A program made the position numbers and the translations under genes. Shown here in pieces: positions 20,718 to 32,055 of a stretch of 64,000 bases of DNA. Under the pieces are notes generated by a model. The model was not told the origin of the DNA and searched no databases. It worked only from the letters and a program-made list of their open reading frames with translations. Numbering within the stretch: position 1 is the first letter of the stretch; each line of letters opens with the position of its first letter. The stretch comes from Mesorhabditis belari (Eukaryota > Nematoda > Chromadorea > Rhabditida > Rhabditidae), in contig CAUEEP010000133.1 in the NCBI GenBank assembly GCA_958450365.1, positions 1 to 64,000 on the forward strand, in the 5' to 3' direction.

Positions 20718-21186
20718 CTTACAATATGACTCACAATGCACTTTAAGATCTCATTGTGAGTCAATAAAGTGCAACGATACTGACACCAAAATGGCATTGG
20801 TTTTGATAGGAGCTTATCAAGATTTAACACAATATTGTCGACGATCAAACAAGCCATCGCTTCATCGAGTGTTTCATTTTTGGTTCCTCAACTTCTTTCC
20901 TCCTTGAAACCTCCAAAACAGAAACTTTTCTAAATCTGTCAAAAAGTCGATTTTGGAGAATAAATGGGTCTTTTGATTGGTGAAAACTGTCGATTAATTG
21001 GTGCACTCGTTATTTCTAAAAAGTGCAATGAATAAGTGTACCAACTTTCAAGTTGGCCAATCTAACATATAACTCAAAATGAACTTTAAGATTTCATTGT
21101 GAGTCAATAAAGTGCAACGATATGTCTCTGACACAAAAATGGCATTGCTTTTGATAAGAGCTTTTCAAGACTCAACACAATATTGT
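20718..21186 (+). repeat. Duplicated 120-bp unit with a 12-bp hairpin
   Basis: 20718-20836 and 21068-21187 are direct repeats, about 88% alike. They share ACTTTAAGAT, CATTGTGAGTCAATAAAGTG and AACACAATATTGT. In the first copy TGACTCACAATG and CATTGTGAGTCA form a perfect 12-bp stem around a 13-base loop; in the second the stem is partly lost. The unit lies in the 1-kb gap between two minus-strand genes (20322-21355), where I see no protein-coding gene. Confidence 0.7.
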
Positions 21187-21355
21187 AGACATAACGTGTT
21201 TCAACTTTTCTTTCATTCATCAAACGATTCAAATTTGGATTAAATTGGATAAATTTAAAGCTTGATTTAAAGTTCTGTTTACATTCACACTTTTGGAGTA
21301 TTACATCAATAGATCAATATAAAATGATAAAATTGACTGAGTATCAAAAAGAAAA

Positions 21356-24300
21356 TTAAAGCAAAAGAAGTAAAACCACAAGGATCAAGATTTGCAGAGT
21401 TGTTTCTTTTGTTATTTTTGTGGTAGAAGGGATTGTTGAAGTGGTTGATGCAATTGTTGATGTTGGTACTGTAGTAGTCTTTGTACCAATAGTTGCTTTT
21501 GTTGCCTTTGCTGTTGTTGTTGTCGATGGTTGTGTCCCATCTTTGTACTCTTCTGTGTAAACCCATGCAATGAATCCCTTTTCCCATCCATCTTCTGCTT
21601 TTTCGTCACTTTTCTGAGACCAAAAGATCTGACAAAACTTTGTTTTATATGTTAGAGTTCGAATCCAACGAACCCTTACTCCGCCAACATTTGTGAGTGT
21701 CACGTTGAATCGATTATCAATTGGATTTTCTTGAGTGTACCTATTACAGTTACCGTATATCCATAAAATTCCTTCATTTAAATTTCTGTTCCTTCACAAA
21801 TTTACCCCTGATCCTCAATTAAATTCGAGTTTAGATCGAGTGCTTTGGCATCAAGTTTCCCACTCAAAAACGTCGCGAATTCGATTCGCACGTTAATCGC
21901 GAAACTCACAGAATTATTATCTAAATGCTTTTGCTTTGCAGTCCAAGGAAACACAAACAGCATTGAATTGATCGTTCAATTTTGAAATCAGCAAACATTT
22001 TGTCGAAACGTGATCGAAATGCTTGAGTGTTGATCAAGATCGATCCATCACCACACCCGGAAAGAGCCAACGGCTCGTGGCTAGCTGAAGTTATTCTGAT
22101 ACATCTGAACAAAAAGAAAATCTGAAATATTCTGATACATCTAAACAAAAAGAAAATCTGAAAATATGTTGATACACGAGTGATACACAAGGTTTCACTG
22201 GAGTATTATACTTTAAACTTAAACTAACAATTGGTTTCAATGTCGGCCACTAAATGAGGAGAACATTTTGGTGGGATGAGTATATTGTAAAGAGAGGATT
22301 CGAGATTCTCAGTGATGATTCTGAAAAACGAACAACATCATTTCTCAAAGCGAACTCAGGATTTACTTGTCATGACGCAATTTTCGATCAAGTCCATCCG
22401 ATACTTTTCCCGGTGGCATTCCGATGAACAAATCCAAGAAGCATTTAGGATCATTCTGGAATGTTACTTGATGCAAGACCAGCAACTGTTCATCAATTTG
22501 GTTTACATAGCTTACATGGATCAAAGTTTAATTTTATGTTACTACAGTTCATTATTTTACTATCGAATTTATATTCCAATAACTAAACTAAGTTTGAGAG
22601 GTAGAGTTTCCCGTTTACTCGAAATACCATGGACCGTCCCGACCTTTGCTATCACCGCCAAATTCAGTTTTTTCAACTTTGCTCAAAAACGGTTAAAGAT
22701 TTTTCAATTCTGATTTGACAGGCCGAATCGCCGTAGTCCATTAGACATCCTCCCAAAAAATCAGACCGAAATTCCCATTGGAACTTGGGTTATGAGGTGG
22801 ACATAATAATATAAATAATGTAATAAATAACAAACTTGTAATAAATAAGATACAATAAGCAAATATCTAATAAATAGTTTTATAATAAATAAGATATCGA
22901 TATCTTATGATTTAAGATTAGAGATAGTCAAGCTTACATCCCGGAGGTTGACTCTGTCGAAAAAATTGATTCGAAGTGGAAGCAGGACATAAAGAGGACG
23001 AGAAGATGTCGGGTAAGTGATATCAATTGCACTCGAATCCATCACAAATGGATTCAATGTTTCCAATTGATAATCATAATCGACTGAAATAAATTTGTAG
23101 AGTTTTGTTCAATTAACAAACGATCAATCCATTGTTTGACTCGGACAGCAAACGAAGATCCTTTAGTGAATGCAGCGAGATCTGGATCATCCGGAAGCCA
23201 ATCAAAGCGTTGATCTCCTTTCAGATTCATTGTACATCGTTCAGAATATACTCGAACAAACCCACGGAAAAGAAGTCTGAAAGATTTAGAATTCATGGGC
23301 ATTTTTATTGTAATCAAATAGCTCACTCTGTCTTGCATCCGGTTACTTTCACCTTTGTCCCATTGATTCTCAGCCCCATTTCTGATGGACAATTTTGGCT
23401 GTTATCTCCCTGAATTCATTTGTTTTTGATTAAAAGGATCAATTAGAATTTTTTTTCTTTTCACCTACCATTTGAATAGTACACGTTCTTGTTACATCAA
23501 AGATAAGATCACAATCTGGACAGGTTTGCAAACAAATTGAATCACCTTAAAATGAGAAAAAGCTTCAACTGACATTAGCATGCTTTTCTACAGTATGTTG
23601 AACTAAACATTTTGAGCCTAACATTATAAAAACCAAGCCTTCTGTAGTTAGGTAAGTTGTTAAGAATTTCTATGTAATTAGCGAGCTAACTATAATTATA
23701 AAATCAGCATTACTCATTACATAATCTTCATAATGTTTAAAAATCTCTACATACTATTGATCAGATCTCCATTCAAGAAGTAATAGACAGGAAAAGCGAA
23801 AATTGGATTCCTTTCATCGAGTTGATGTGATGCTGAGCACTGTTGTAAAGAATTGTTTTTTGAAATGGTTTCCGGGATTTTTGTTGTTGTTGTTGTTGTT
23901 GTTGTGTCAATTGTTTGCTGTGTCGATTCATCACTGTGTAGTTGAGTGTAAATCTGCACAAGAAATCCTTTCTTCCATCCATCGTCCGATGTTTCTCCAA
24001 GCTTTTGCGACCAAACGAGCTAAAGGAAAATTTGGGTGCTAATTTCAAGTTTGTTTTAACAGAAATCTTTGTTCTTCTTCCAAAACCCACCTCGACTTGT
24101 TTAATATTTGTGTATGTCATATTGAATGGATGATCGAGTGGACCTTTTTGAGTCCATCGATAAAATAATAAGTAGATTCCCTTTTTCTTTTCAACTTACC
24201 CATTACCAATTGGTTCCATGTTCAAATCATACACTGTGATAAGAAGTTCCCCGCTTAAAAAAGCTTCGAATTCAATTCGCACGTCAAATGGAAGATAATC

Positions 24301-26419
24301 GCCCCCACCATCTAAATTGTTTTCTATTTTGCACTAATCAAATAGAAACAGCAATTGATCCATCGTTGCATTAGAAAATCGGCAAACATTTGATCGAAAG
24401 GGGATCGAAATGCTTGAGTGTTGAGAAAGATTGGGACAGCACTACATCCAACAAGATAGAGTGAGGAGCCTTGCTAAAAGGAGAATTATTATATTAAAAA
24501 TAAGACTTTAAAACAAACGAATAGTTGCTTTTTCGATTGATAGATGAGGGGAACAATTTGGTGGAATGAGGATATTGTAAAGGGAGGATTCAAGGAAATT
24601 AGAGAATCGAAGTGTGGATGTTGTAGCAAATGGTGAATTCTTGTCTCTGAAAGGCGAATATCCAAAGTCTCAAGTGATGACTCACTCGTAATGGCACAAT
24701 CTTCGATCAACACCGTCTGAAGTCTTTCCCGGTGGCATTCCGATGAATAAATCATACGAACAGTCCGGGTCATCCTAAATTGACAATGGCATGGTATATA
24801 TAACTTGGTAAAAGAAAGTAAACCCTTGACGTCACCAGTCTTTTATTTGTACCAGTACTAGTATTCTACAAGTACGTATTGTTAAGAACTATTAGGCTGG
24901 CCAGAAAGTCTTTTCTTTTCTTTTCGTACTTCCGTTCAAAAATATCAAATTCACCAATTAACCTATGGTTTCCTCTAAATAAAAAGTGTTTATTGTTCAA
25001 TTTTCCATCTTTTTAAGTCAATTTCGATTCACTTTCAAGCAAATTCGAGAGTGAAAACATGTGTTTTTTGTAAAAATCGATAAAAACCTCTACGAAGAAA
25101 TTGGTTTAATGAATTTCTCTGAAAATTTGGCTATATATCTAACTTTTGATGCTCTATCTTTCATCTATTGACACGAAGATAGGTTTCCTTAGCTAAAATG
25201 TCTAAAATGTCATCATCGCTTTCGCCTTTTTTAACTTCCAGCCGCCGATAAAATTCAGACATAAGACATTTTAAACCCCTTTTAATGTTATTTTGCAGAA
25301 AAATTGGCTGAAAAAGTTTAAATAACAAAAAAAAGTCCTTTCTACCGTAGTTCAATTGTAGTTCAATTAGTGCATTTGTTGGTTTTAAGCGGAAGTACGA
25401 AAAGGAACAAAAAGACTTTCTGGACAGTCTAATAGTAGTGATGCCATGTGGTTAGAGATGTATCAATAATTTCAATTGTATGCTTACAGAGCGAAGATCG
25501 TTGAGTTCATTGCATTGATTGATTTGCAGTGGAAGAATTACATAAATCGGACGGGGAGATTTCGGATAAGTGATATTGATTGCACTGATGTCCATAGATG
25601 ATCGCATATTCATTGCTTCCAATTGATAATCGTAATTGGCTAAAAGGGATTTAAAAGTAAAATAAATAGTTCAAGAGAAAAAGAAGTTCAATTAGCAAAC
25701 GATCAATCCATTGTTTGACTCGGACAGCAAATGAGGATCCATAAAGATGATAAAGATCCAGTCGGATCTTTATCATCTGAAGCCAATCAAAGTGTTGATC
25801 TCCTTTCAACTCCATTGTACATCTTTCAAGAAGTGTTCGCAAACCAAAATCAGAGTAAGGAACCCTTAAAATTCACTTCATCATTGGTAAAGTATTGTTT
25901 ATCTGCCTTGACAGATTAAAGGATTACAGTAATTTGTAAAAGGAACAGTTGGCTTTCAAGATATTTCTCACTCTGTTTTGCAATCGGATACTTTCACCAT
26001 TTCTCCATTGATTCTCAGTCCCATTTCTGGTGGACAATTTGGAGAATCGTTATCCTGAATGTTTTCTTTCAAAGAAGTAAATCAAGTCATATCCGAAATC
26101 CAGGAGTGTTCAAATCAAATATTAGGCCAGATCTGGCTTCATTCTTACCGGTGGAAGAATGCAAAACCTCGTGACATCAAAGAAAAGATCACAGTCTGCA
26201 CAAGTTTTTAAGCAAATCAGGGTGCCTTGAAAGGTTTTATTGTCAAAATTTTTCAACAAATTTTCTTATACCATTAAGTTTTCCGTCAGTCCAAAAGAAA
26301 TCGACAGGAAAAGCAAAAATTGGATTATTTTCATCGAGTTGATATGTTACAGTGCATTCATCGGAAGATTTGACTTGGGAAATGAGAAAGATTTGGAGGA
26401 TTGAAATATGGAGGAACAT
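21356..26419 (-). CDS. Secreted two-unit protein with CUB-like segments and Thr-rich linkers
   Basis: One continuous exon chain. ATG 26417-26419 begins a signal peptide (MFLHISILQIFLISQVKS). Unit 1 (about 26.4-23.9 kb) and unit 2 (about 23.87-21.36 kb) are homologous along their length: QLDENNPIFAFPVDFF against QLDERNPIFAFPVYYF; TCADCDLFFDVTR against TCPDCDLIFDVTR; CPPEMGLRING against CPSEMGLRING; SSFAVRVKQWIDRLLI in both; DLFIGMPPGK in both; ESSLYNILIPP in both; FLNTQAFRSPFDQMFADF against ILINTQAFRSRFDKMFADF; VRIEFEAFLSGEL then WSQK...DGWKKGFLVQIYT against VRIEFATFLSGKL then WSQK...DGWEKGFIAWVYT. The last segment has a CUB-like shape. Threonine-rich linkers follow each unit. The C-terminus LQILILVVLLLLL fits a GPI signal or membrane anchor. 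The unit as a whole is unfamiliar to me. Confidence 0.75.
24886..25438. mobile_element. Inverted-repeat MITE, about 550 bp
   Basis: Left end ATTAGGCTGGCCAGAAAGTC through CTTTTCGTACTTCCG; right end CGGAAGTACGAAAAGG through GACTTTCTGGACAGTCTAAT. Arms are about 47 bp. It sits in an intron of unit 1 of the two-unit gene. Its left part is shared with the element at 11025-11660. Short stretches (CTATTGACACGAAGATAGGT, TTTGGCTATA) resemble the mariner remnant at 19282-19808, suggesting a mariner-family origin. Confidence 0.8.
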
Positions 26420-26915
26420 CGGGGGAAATGAAAATGAAACTTGAAATATGGAAAAACTTAGGTCTGGAAAAATGCGGAAGAAAAACTGATAGAGAGTGTG
26501 TGTTAATCTCGACTTTTCCTCGTCTCATCGCCGGTTTTATCACCGGCAGAACGTCGCTTTTTATGGAAGAATTTTTAAAATAATACCTTCGAGGTTGGAC
26601 CATAAAATGATAAAGAAAAATATCTTATTTTATGCTTTCGATGCAAAGCTTACAAATGGGAAGCAAAGATGAGTTTTCAAAGTCATCCGCAACGCAAGAC
26701 AAAAGCTAGTGGCTTTGTAGTCTGAATTTCTTTTTTATTCTCTAAAAGAACCTTTTAAAGCTTTTATTTTACTTCACTGTACTCTACCATAAGTCAATGT
26801 AAGTCAACGAAATCTCATATCCAAAATCCCCCGTGATTTTTCCCCTTCCAACGTAAATATTTCAATTGAAACTAGGCATGAGGCTTTTCAAAATCAAAAA
26901 AGCATTTGCTTTTGA
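26420..26915. other. Intergenic between divergent genes
   Basis: Upstream regions of the minus-strand two-unit gene and of the plus-strand gene at 26916. No further gene seen. GATAAAACCGGCGATGAGACG-like sequence near 26523 contains a small ACCGG.../CCGGT palindrome. Confidence 0.4.
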
Positions 26916-28841
26916 ATGGGAATGCGTTTACGGAGATTTTACACAAAATGGACATCAATCACGAAGTTGATCTTTTTTTTATTGATCGGGTTTTTGATTT
27001 GGGTTAGTTTTGGAGTTAGCTGCCATCGAATTGTTTTTGATTTAGCGGACAATTCTCAACACCGATCACTCTTCAACAAAAGTTCAGGTGAAACGTGATT
27101 CTTATTGTCCAAAGTTCATTTTTTAGATGGAATTGCTTTTCGAAGAGCCATTCCTAAATCCCGATCTTCCACCAATCAAAACCGAAGAATGGGCTGAGCA
27201 ACTTCAATCGTTTGTAAGTGGCATCTTCCAAATAAGTGCGTCGGCTTCAGTTTTGGTGCTTTCTTCATGACTGCTCTTTTGGTGTAAGGTATACACTTGA
27301 TGGCTCGAGAAAGAGTGCTTTTGTGGACGGGAGTCCCAATTTTTGCCTTGACGTCCTGTAACGACATCACCGAATTCGACAACAGACGTCCAATATACCG
27401 TTCAGCCGTGAGCTTTCGAGGACTTCCCGGAGACTTCTTCTTGCCATAATTAAAAGGATCCTACCAGAAATTTGCGACAACTTGGTGAGAGCGCTTCATT
27501 TTCTTTGCGATCTTCCGATTCGACAACTTTCTTCCTTTCAAAATCGCAATTTGCATCGATTCGATCCACGAAAGCAATTTTCATCTTCATCTTCCTAAAA
27601 AATATAATTAATTTGAAAAAGAAATAGAATAAGCAAAAAAATAGTTATTTAGATCGAAAATGAAAAAAGAAACGTAGTGGTCCTATCATCTTACAACAGG
27701 TGCAAAATGAAGAAATGATTAAAAAATTGTGGCTTTAAAAGTAAATGTTTCATTTCGTAAACGGTATTTGTGCGGACTTTTGTATGTAAAATTAGAATTC
27801 AAGCGCTGTTTTGCATTTTTAGTTATTTAAAGTCGAAAATCGCAAAAATCGAGAGTGGTCTTATTTTGCAACGCAAGTTGGATTAGTTGGAAACTCTAGT
27901 AGATGAGTTTCCAACTAATCACCGCTCTAATAGTAAGGTTTTGTTCTGAAAACGATGATCTTTTTTCAGTTGATCGAATCAGCAATCCATCTCGACTTGC
28001 CAACGCTTGCCAGTAACATAATGGATGCAATGATTCAGGTCTGATATCTCGTGGTTAATTGATCTAACAATCTTGTTTTGAAGCGACTGACCATAATTAC
28101 AGGAGTACAGTCGCGTAGTTTAACTTTGAACGTCCCGTTCTCCGCGCTGCTTTATGCTACAGTGTGCGCTTGGATGTCAAATGATAGCCCTTGAAATCTA
28201 GTATTTTTTGGTATCAAAAGTGTAGTTGGAAAAGAAAAGAAAAAGATTATTTTCTAAAAAGAAGTTAGACTGCACGACTGTACGTGAAGGTAGCGTTCTA
28301 TTAGAGTATTTACGGTATATATTTTACCAAAAAAACTAAGTAATGTCAACAATTTCAGATTGCAAAACGTAATCAAATGCGAAAGATCATTTTCACGTGG
28401 ACAAGTGGAGATTGCGAGGAAACGAAGGGATTTTGGGGGAAACTGAAAGAAATCGCTCCGAAGAATCAGGGGAAAGGAGGATTTCAGAAGTTAAAAGTAA
28501 GCCATTTTTATTCTGATATTTTATAATTATAAAGTTCTTTATAATATTTATAAAGTTCATCTTATCTATCTAGTCCAAAAACCTGAGCTTTTCTCGTACT
28601 TTTATTTTCCATTAATCTTTCACCATTTGAAATCATTTTTACCTGAATTCTCCAGAGTTTTGGCTTTATATTATAATCAAAATTTTCTACCAAAAAGCAA
28701 CTTTTTGTAAGTTTGAAATATTTAAGAAATAAAAGTACGAAAAAACAAAAAAAAACGATCAAAACCCAGCTGAATCAAGTTTTTCAGAATTTCTCGGTGA
28801 CGATTCAATGCAACGATGGACAAAAGTTTCATATGAGATAA
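26916..28841 (+). CDS. Small unrecognised protein
   Basis: Exons that join in one frame are 27127-27213 (MELLFEEPFLNPDLPPIKTE), 27970-28038 (LIESAIHLDLPTLASNIMDA), 28359-28496 (MRKIIFTWTSGDCEETKGFW) and 28789-28841 (NFSVTIQCNDGQKFHMR, stop at 28841), about 115 residues. The ATG at 27127 directly follows TTTTAG, a possible spliced-leader site. A separate upstream open block (26916-27085) encodes a membrane anchor, KLIFFLLIGFLIWVSFGVSC. Joining it to 27127 by the visible GTGAAA donor gives a frame that stops after about 20 codons, so it may be an alternative or degraded first exon. No family recognised. The intron at 27214-27969 holds a Tc3-like fragment. Confidence 0.55.
27215..27600 (-). mobile_element. 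Tc3-type transposase N-terminal fragment
   Basis: On the minus strand, QIAILKGRKLSNRKIAKKMK is followed by a first helix-turn-helix ending at an in-frame TAG. The same frame then continues NYGKKKSPGSPRKLTAERYI, SLQDVKAKIGTPVHKSTLSR and MKKAPKLKPTH. This is the bipartite DNA-binding region of Tc1/Tc3 transposases, including the GRPRKL-type hinge. The catalytic DDE part is absent and there is one stop codon, so the copy is dead. Confidence 0.8.
28080..28325. mobile_element. Decayed MITE related to the element at 13015
   Basis: ACAGTCGCGTAGT, CTACAGTGTGCGCTTGG and AAATGATAGCCCTTGAAATC, followed at the right by AGTATTTACGGTAT, parallel the interior and end of the TACCGTAAATA element. The left inverted end is not clear. 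It lies in an intron of the unrecognised gene at 26916-28841. Confidence 0.5.
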
Positions 28842-28919
28842 AGGGATAAAGTGATTGTGCAAAAGTTATCTTTTGATTACTGTAATCGCTAAACAAATCC
28901 AAATAAATTCATTTATCAT

Positions 28920-29358
28920 TTAAACTGTGAGAGGCGTGATGGTGAAGGTGAGACCGATAGAACCATCGTTTTTCTCGTTTCTCGTTTGCTCTATTCTCTT
29001 GCCTCTTGCGAAAGCATAAGATTCGGATTGAGCTGAAATTTTGTTGATAAAATATTAAAAAAATCGATGTGACCTTGTGGCCAAATGAAAAAAGAAAGCA
29101 TAAATCAAGAATTAGGTATTTAATAAAAGTCACAAAGCATTGTGACCAATTCCTTTGTACAAAAGTGTACGTATTCGTCAATCTCGAGCTATAACACCTT
29201 AATATGCACTAAACTTGGATTTTTACCCACCTGCAAAATTGAAACGCGTGTTTTTTTGGATACGGGTTCGACGAGAAGCCATTCCAGTGGATTGATTTTA
29301 TGGCTTTCCGGATCCTTGCGCATGTCGGGCTCAATTTGATCAACCAAACAAAGGGAAT
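28920..29358 (-). CDS. Last exons of an unidentified minus-strand gene
   Basis: 29358-29231 reads on the minus strand KDPESHKINPLEWLLVEPVS then KKTRVSILQ before a GTGGGT donor. 29032-28920, after a TTTCAG acceptor, reads SESYAFARGKRIEQTRNEKN and ends GLTFTITPLTV in one frame, or stops after 13 codons in the phase that joins best. The acceptor of the first block (TATGCTTAG at 29359) lies within about 15 bp of the left border of the UTP21 duplicate. The gene's upstream exons have therefore been separated by, or replaced with, that duplicate. Family not recognised. Confidence 0.45.
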
Positions 29359-29371
29359 CTAAGCATATTTT

Positions 29372-31207
29372 TTTATTTATATTTTTTTATTACTTTCTCA
29401 TTAAAAACTAAAATTTAGTGGGATTTATGGAGTTGCTGGGACGCGAATTGGAGTGATTCCCTTCTGTCGTGACATTACAAGATGGATTGAAATTGGAAGC
29501 CAACCAAAACATTGTCTACTTTTTGGTTCACAAATTGTTGTGATTGATGAACACAACCGTATTATTGTTGTTGATGTGCAAGACGGGACAAAGGTAAGAA
29601 AAATTGTTAAAAAATATTCGTTTCTTGTTTGTAGCAGTTACATCTGGAAGGTCCGCATCATTTCAATGTTACGGGGATTGTTCATCCTCCTACTTACATG
29701 AACAAGGTTTAAACGACTTTTATTTTCTTTTTAAAAATCTTATTTAGTTTTTGCTTGGCGGCGATAATGGGAAATTACGATTGTATAATATTCGCACTGG
29801 AAAATTGATTCACGAATTCCAAAGCAAATTTGATGCTCCCATAACAGTACTTGAGGTAAATTTTGTGCTCAAGTTGGAAAAAATGCTACTAATTCTTTTT
29901 TCAAAATATCGTATTGTAAATCCTTTTAGCAAAAAATAGCTTTACTTTTTTGTACAGGTTGGTCGGATTGCTAATGTTCACAAAGGTGCTGTCACTTCAC
30001 TCTACTTCATGCCTGCAGAGCCAATCATGGTTTCAACGTCAAGCGATAATTCGATGAGAACCTGGGTTTTGGATCAGGTATTTTCAAGCATTTTTTTTAT
30101 ACTAATTTTGTTTCGAATTTAGATGGATGGAATGCCACGTCAACTTGTCATCAATGAAGGCCATTCGCTGCCTGTGAAAACTGTGATTTTCAGGCACTAT
30201 TAATAGTTGTGTTTACAAGCAATACTCGATTTTAGTAGTAATCACGAAGTCGTGTCAGCAGGACTTGATGGCTCTGTTCGTAAATATTCCGTGATGGATG
30301 CAGTAACACGCCAGAAGTTAGGAAACGATGGTACCATTTCAAGGTTTGACACGCCATCTTCACAACCTACTACGTATTCAGAGCTAAAGCCAAGAAGAAG
30401 GGACTTGATTTGGATAGTATTCGATTGGAACCGGTCATTGAGATTGCGGTAAGTTTTAATCTTTGTATTCGTGAATAACGTGAATAACAGGTATGAGTTG
30501 TTTGAAACCTCCATAACCTCTACTTAATGTATTTTAGGTCGAATGAAGACTCGTATGAAGGCTAAAGGATCTATCACAAAGATGGTTTCATGTCGAAATA
30601 ACAGTCTTATAGCTGTAGCTCTCGAAGATCCTGCTAAATGTATGATTTGTAATGTTGAATAAGAGAAAGTTTTTTAGCTTGTTTTGTTTCTGTGATCGAT
30701 ACTTTGACAAGAAAAGTTGCCCGCACATTTAAGCAAGTTGGAAACGACGTGAGTTGATTAGATTTTATTTATATAAAAGTTTTAGGTGCTCTCAATGTCA
30801 TTTTCTGCAAATGGTAAATGGTTGCTTACTGGAGACAGATAATTATATTCGGGTTATTCGAACAACAGTAAATTATATTTTGTTTTTTTTTAGGTTTGGG
30901 AGCTTGTAACTTCCTCCTTGATTGATGTTCTTCTTTATGGAACACCATGCACAGGAATATCCTTCAATGAAACTGGAGAATTTTTGGCAACTTGTCATCA
31001 AGGAGAACAGGCAATATATGTGTGGGCTAGCAAATTACACTTCGTTGGTCGAGTACCAATTTGCGCTTTGCCTATTGACTACAAGCCCGTTTGGGGTCAA
31101 GATAGGTAAACTTTGATTTTAAAAAAATTTGATTCTTTTAATTTTTAGAAGTAAGAGCCTCGAAAATGCTAATGGATCGACTCTGGATTTGGAGGCGCTT
31201 AACAGGC
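29372..31207 (+). pseudogene. Partial UTP21/WDR36 copy with internal deletions
   Basis: Nearly identical to parts of 61260-63898, introns included, so it arose by DNA duplication, not retroposition. It starts in the intron before the third exon and ends within LEALNR. Three defects are visible against the complete gene. About 255 bp (61778-62033) is missing at about 29925, losing two WD-repeat exons. About 600 bp (62570-63180) is missing at about 30470. GACAGAGAT became GACAGAT at 30835, a 2-base frameshift. One splice donor also changed from CAGGTAC to CAGGCAC (30193). No start exon is present, so it is not expected to make UTP21. Confidence 0.9.
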
Positions 31208-32055
31208 GCTTTTATTTTTTGTTTGTGGTTATTCGTGTCTTCTATTGCCCAGTTTTCTATCTATTTGTAGCTCCATTCTAAATATTTCCTCCCCACATAG
31301 CAAAGAATGGATTCTAACATAAAAAAGGGGCCGATAGATGAAATAAATCAACTAGACATCAAACAAGAGTGTGTTTGCTTAAAATTTGCATATTTGCAAT
31401 TCTCTGCCCGGGTGTTATCTAAATTTATCTAAAAAAATTTCATTATAAATATGATTTTTTGCAAAAAGATATTCAGTCAGGCACAAATTTCCGTCACAAA
31501 AGCTTACTGTACTAACATTCGATCGTGCTGAATGTTAAGACATTCAATTGCGCGCAGCACTTTCTTTTTCGGTCATTCTTTTTGCTCCACAAAAAGCTCA
31601 ACTGTGGCACCATCTGCAAAATCGTAAACAAACTGTCGGTTTTTCTTGTTTCAACATGTTTTGCATTGCCCCCGTTGACCCCCTGGCACATGCATTTGGA
31701 CTTGTTCTCCCCTTTATTTGCCTCGAATTCTAGGATTTTCTTTTTGCTATTTTTTTTCACTCTCACTGTATTTTTTGATTAATCGGGTGAACCTTTTTTA
31801 GATAAGACTAGCAGTGGTCTCCAACCGAGGATTATATAAAGGTTGTTATGGATAGGAAAGCAATCTATTTTCTTGCTAAAGTCCCTTCCCCTTAGTCTCT
31901 CTTAATGTGAACCCTCAAATTTTATTCTCTTGCCTCTCCCTATCACGAAAGCTTTATCATTGCTTTTGCTAGATCTTGTTTACGTTAGTATGTTACATTT
32001 TTTACTTTATTTGACTTTATTTGACGCTCATTCTCGCTTTTTCAGTTCGCTCAAG
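31208..32055. other. Intergenic, upstream of paralogue A
   Basis: No convincing gene. A TATA-like ATTATATAAAGG (31831) lies about 220 bp before the start codon at 32056. From about 31966 the sequence is shared with the 5' flank of paralogue B. Confidence 0.35.

Noticed and set aside
21306..21587. Asparagine-rich minus-strand frame (NNNSKGNKSN...)
   Set aside because: Shadow frame of the Thr-rich C-terminus of the two-unit gene.
23870..23910. Independent gene end at the polyglutamine/polythreonine repeat (CAA/ACA repeat)
   Set aside because: In the correct frame it encodes the threonine linker joining unit 1 to unit 2; the exon runs on into the Cys-rich start of unit 2 without a stop.
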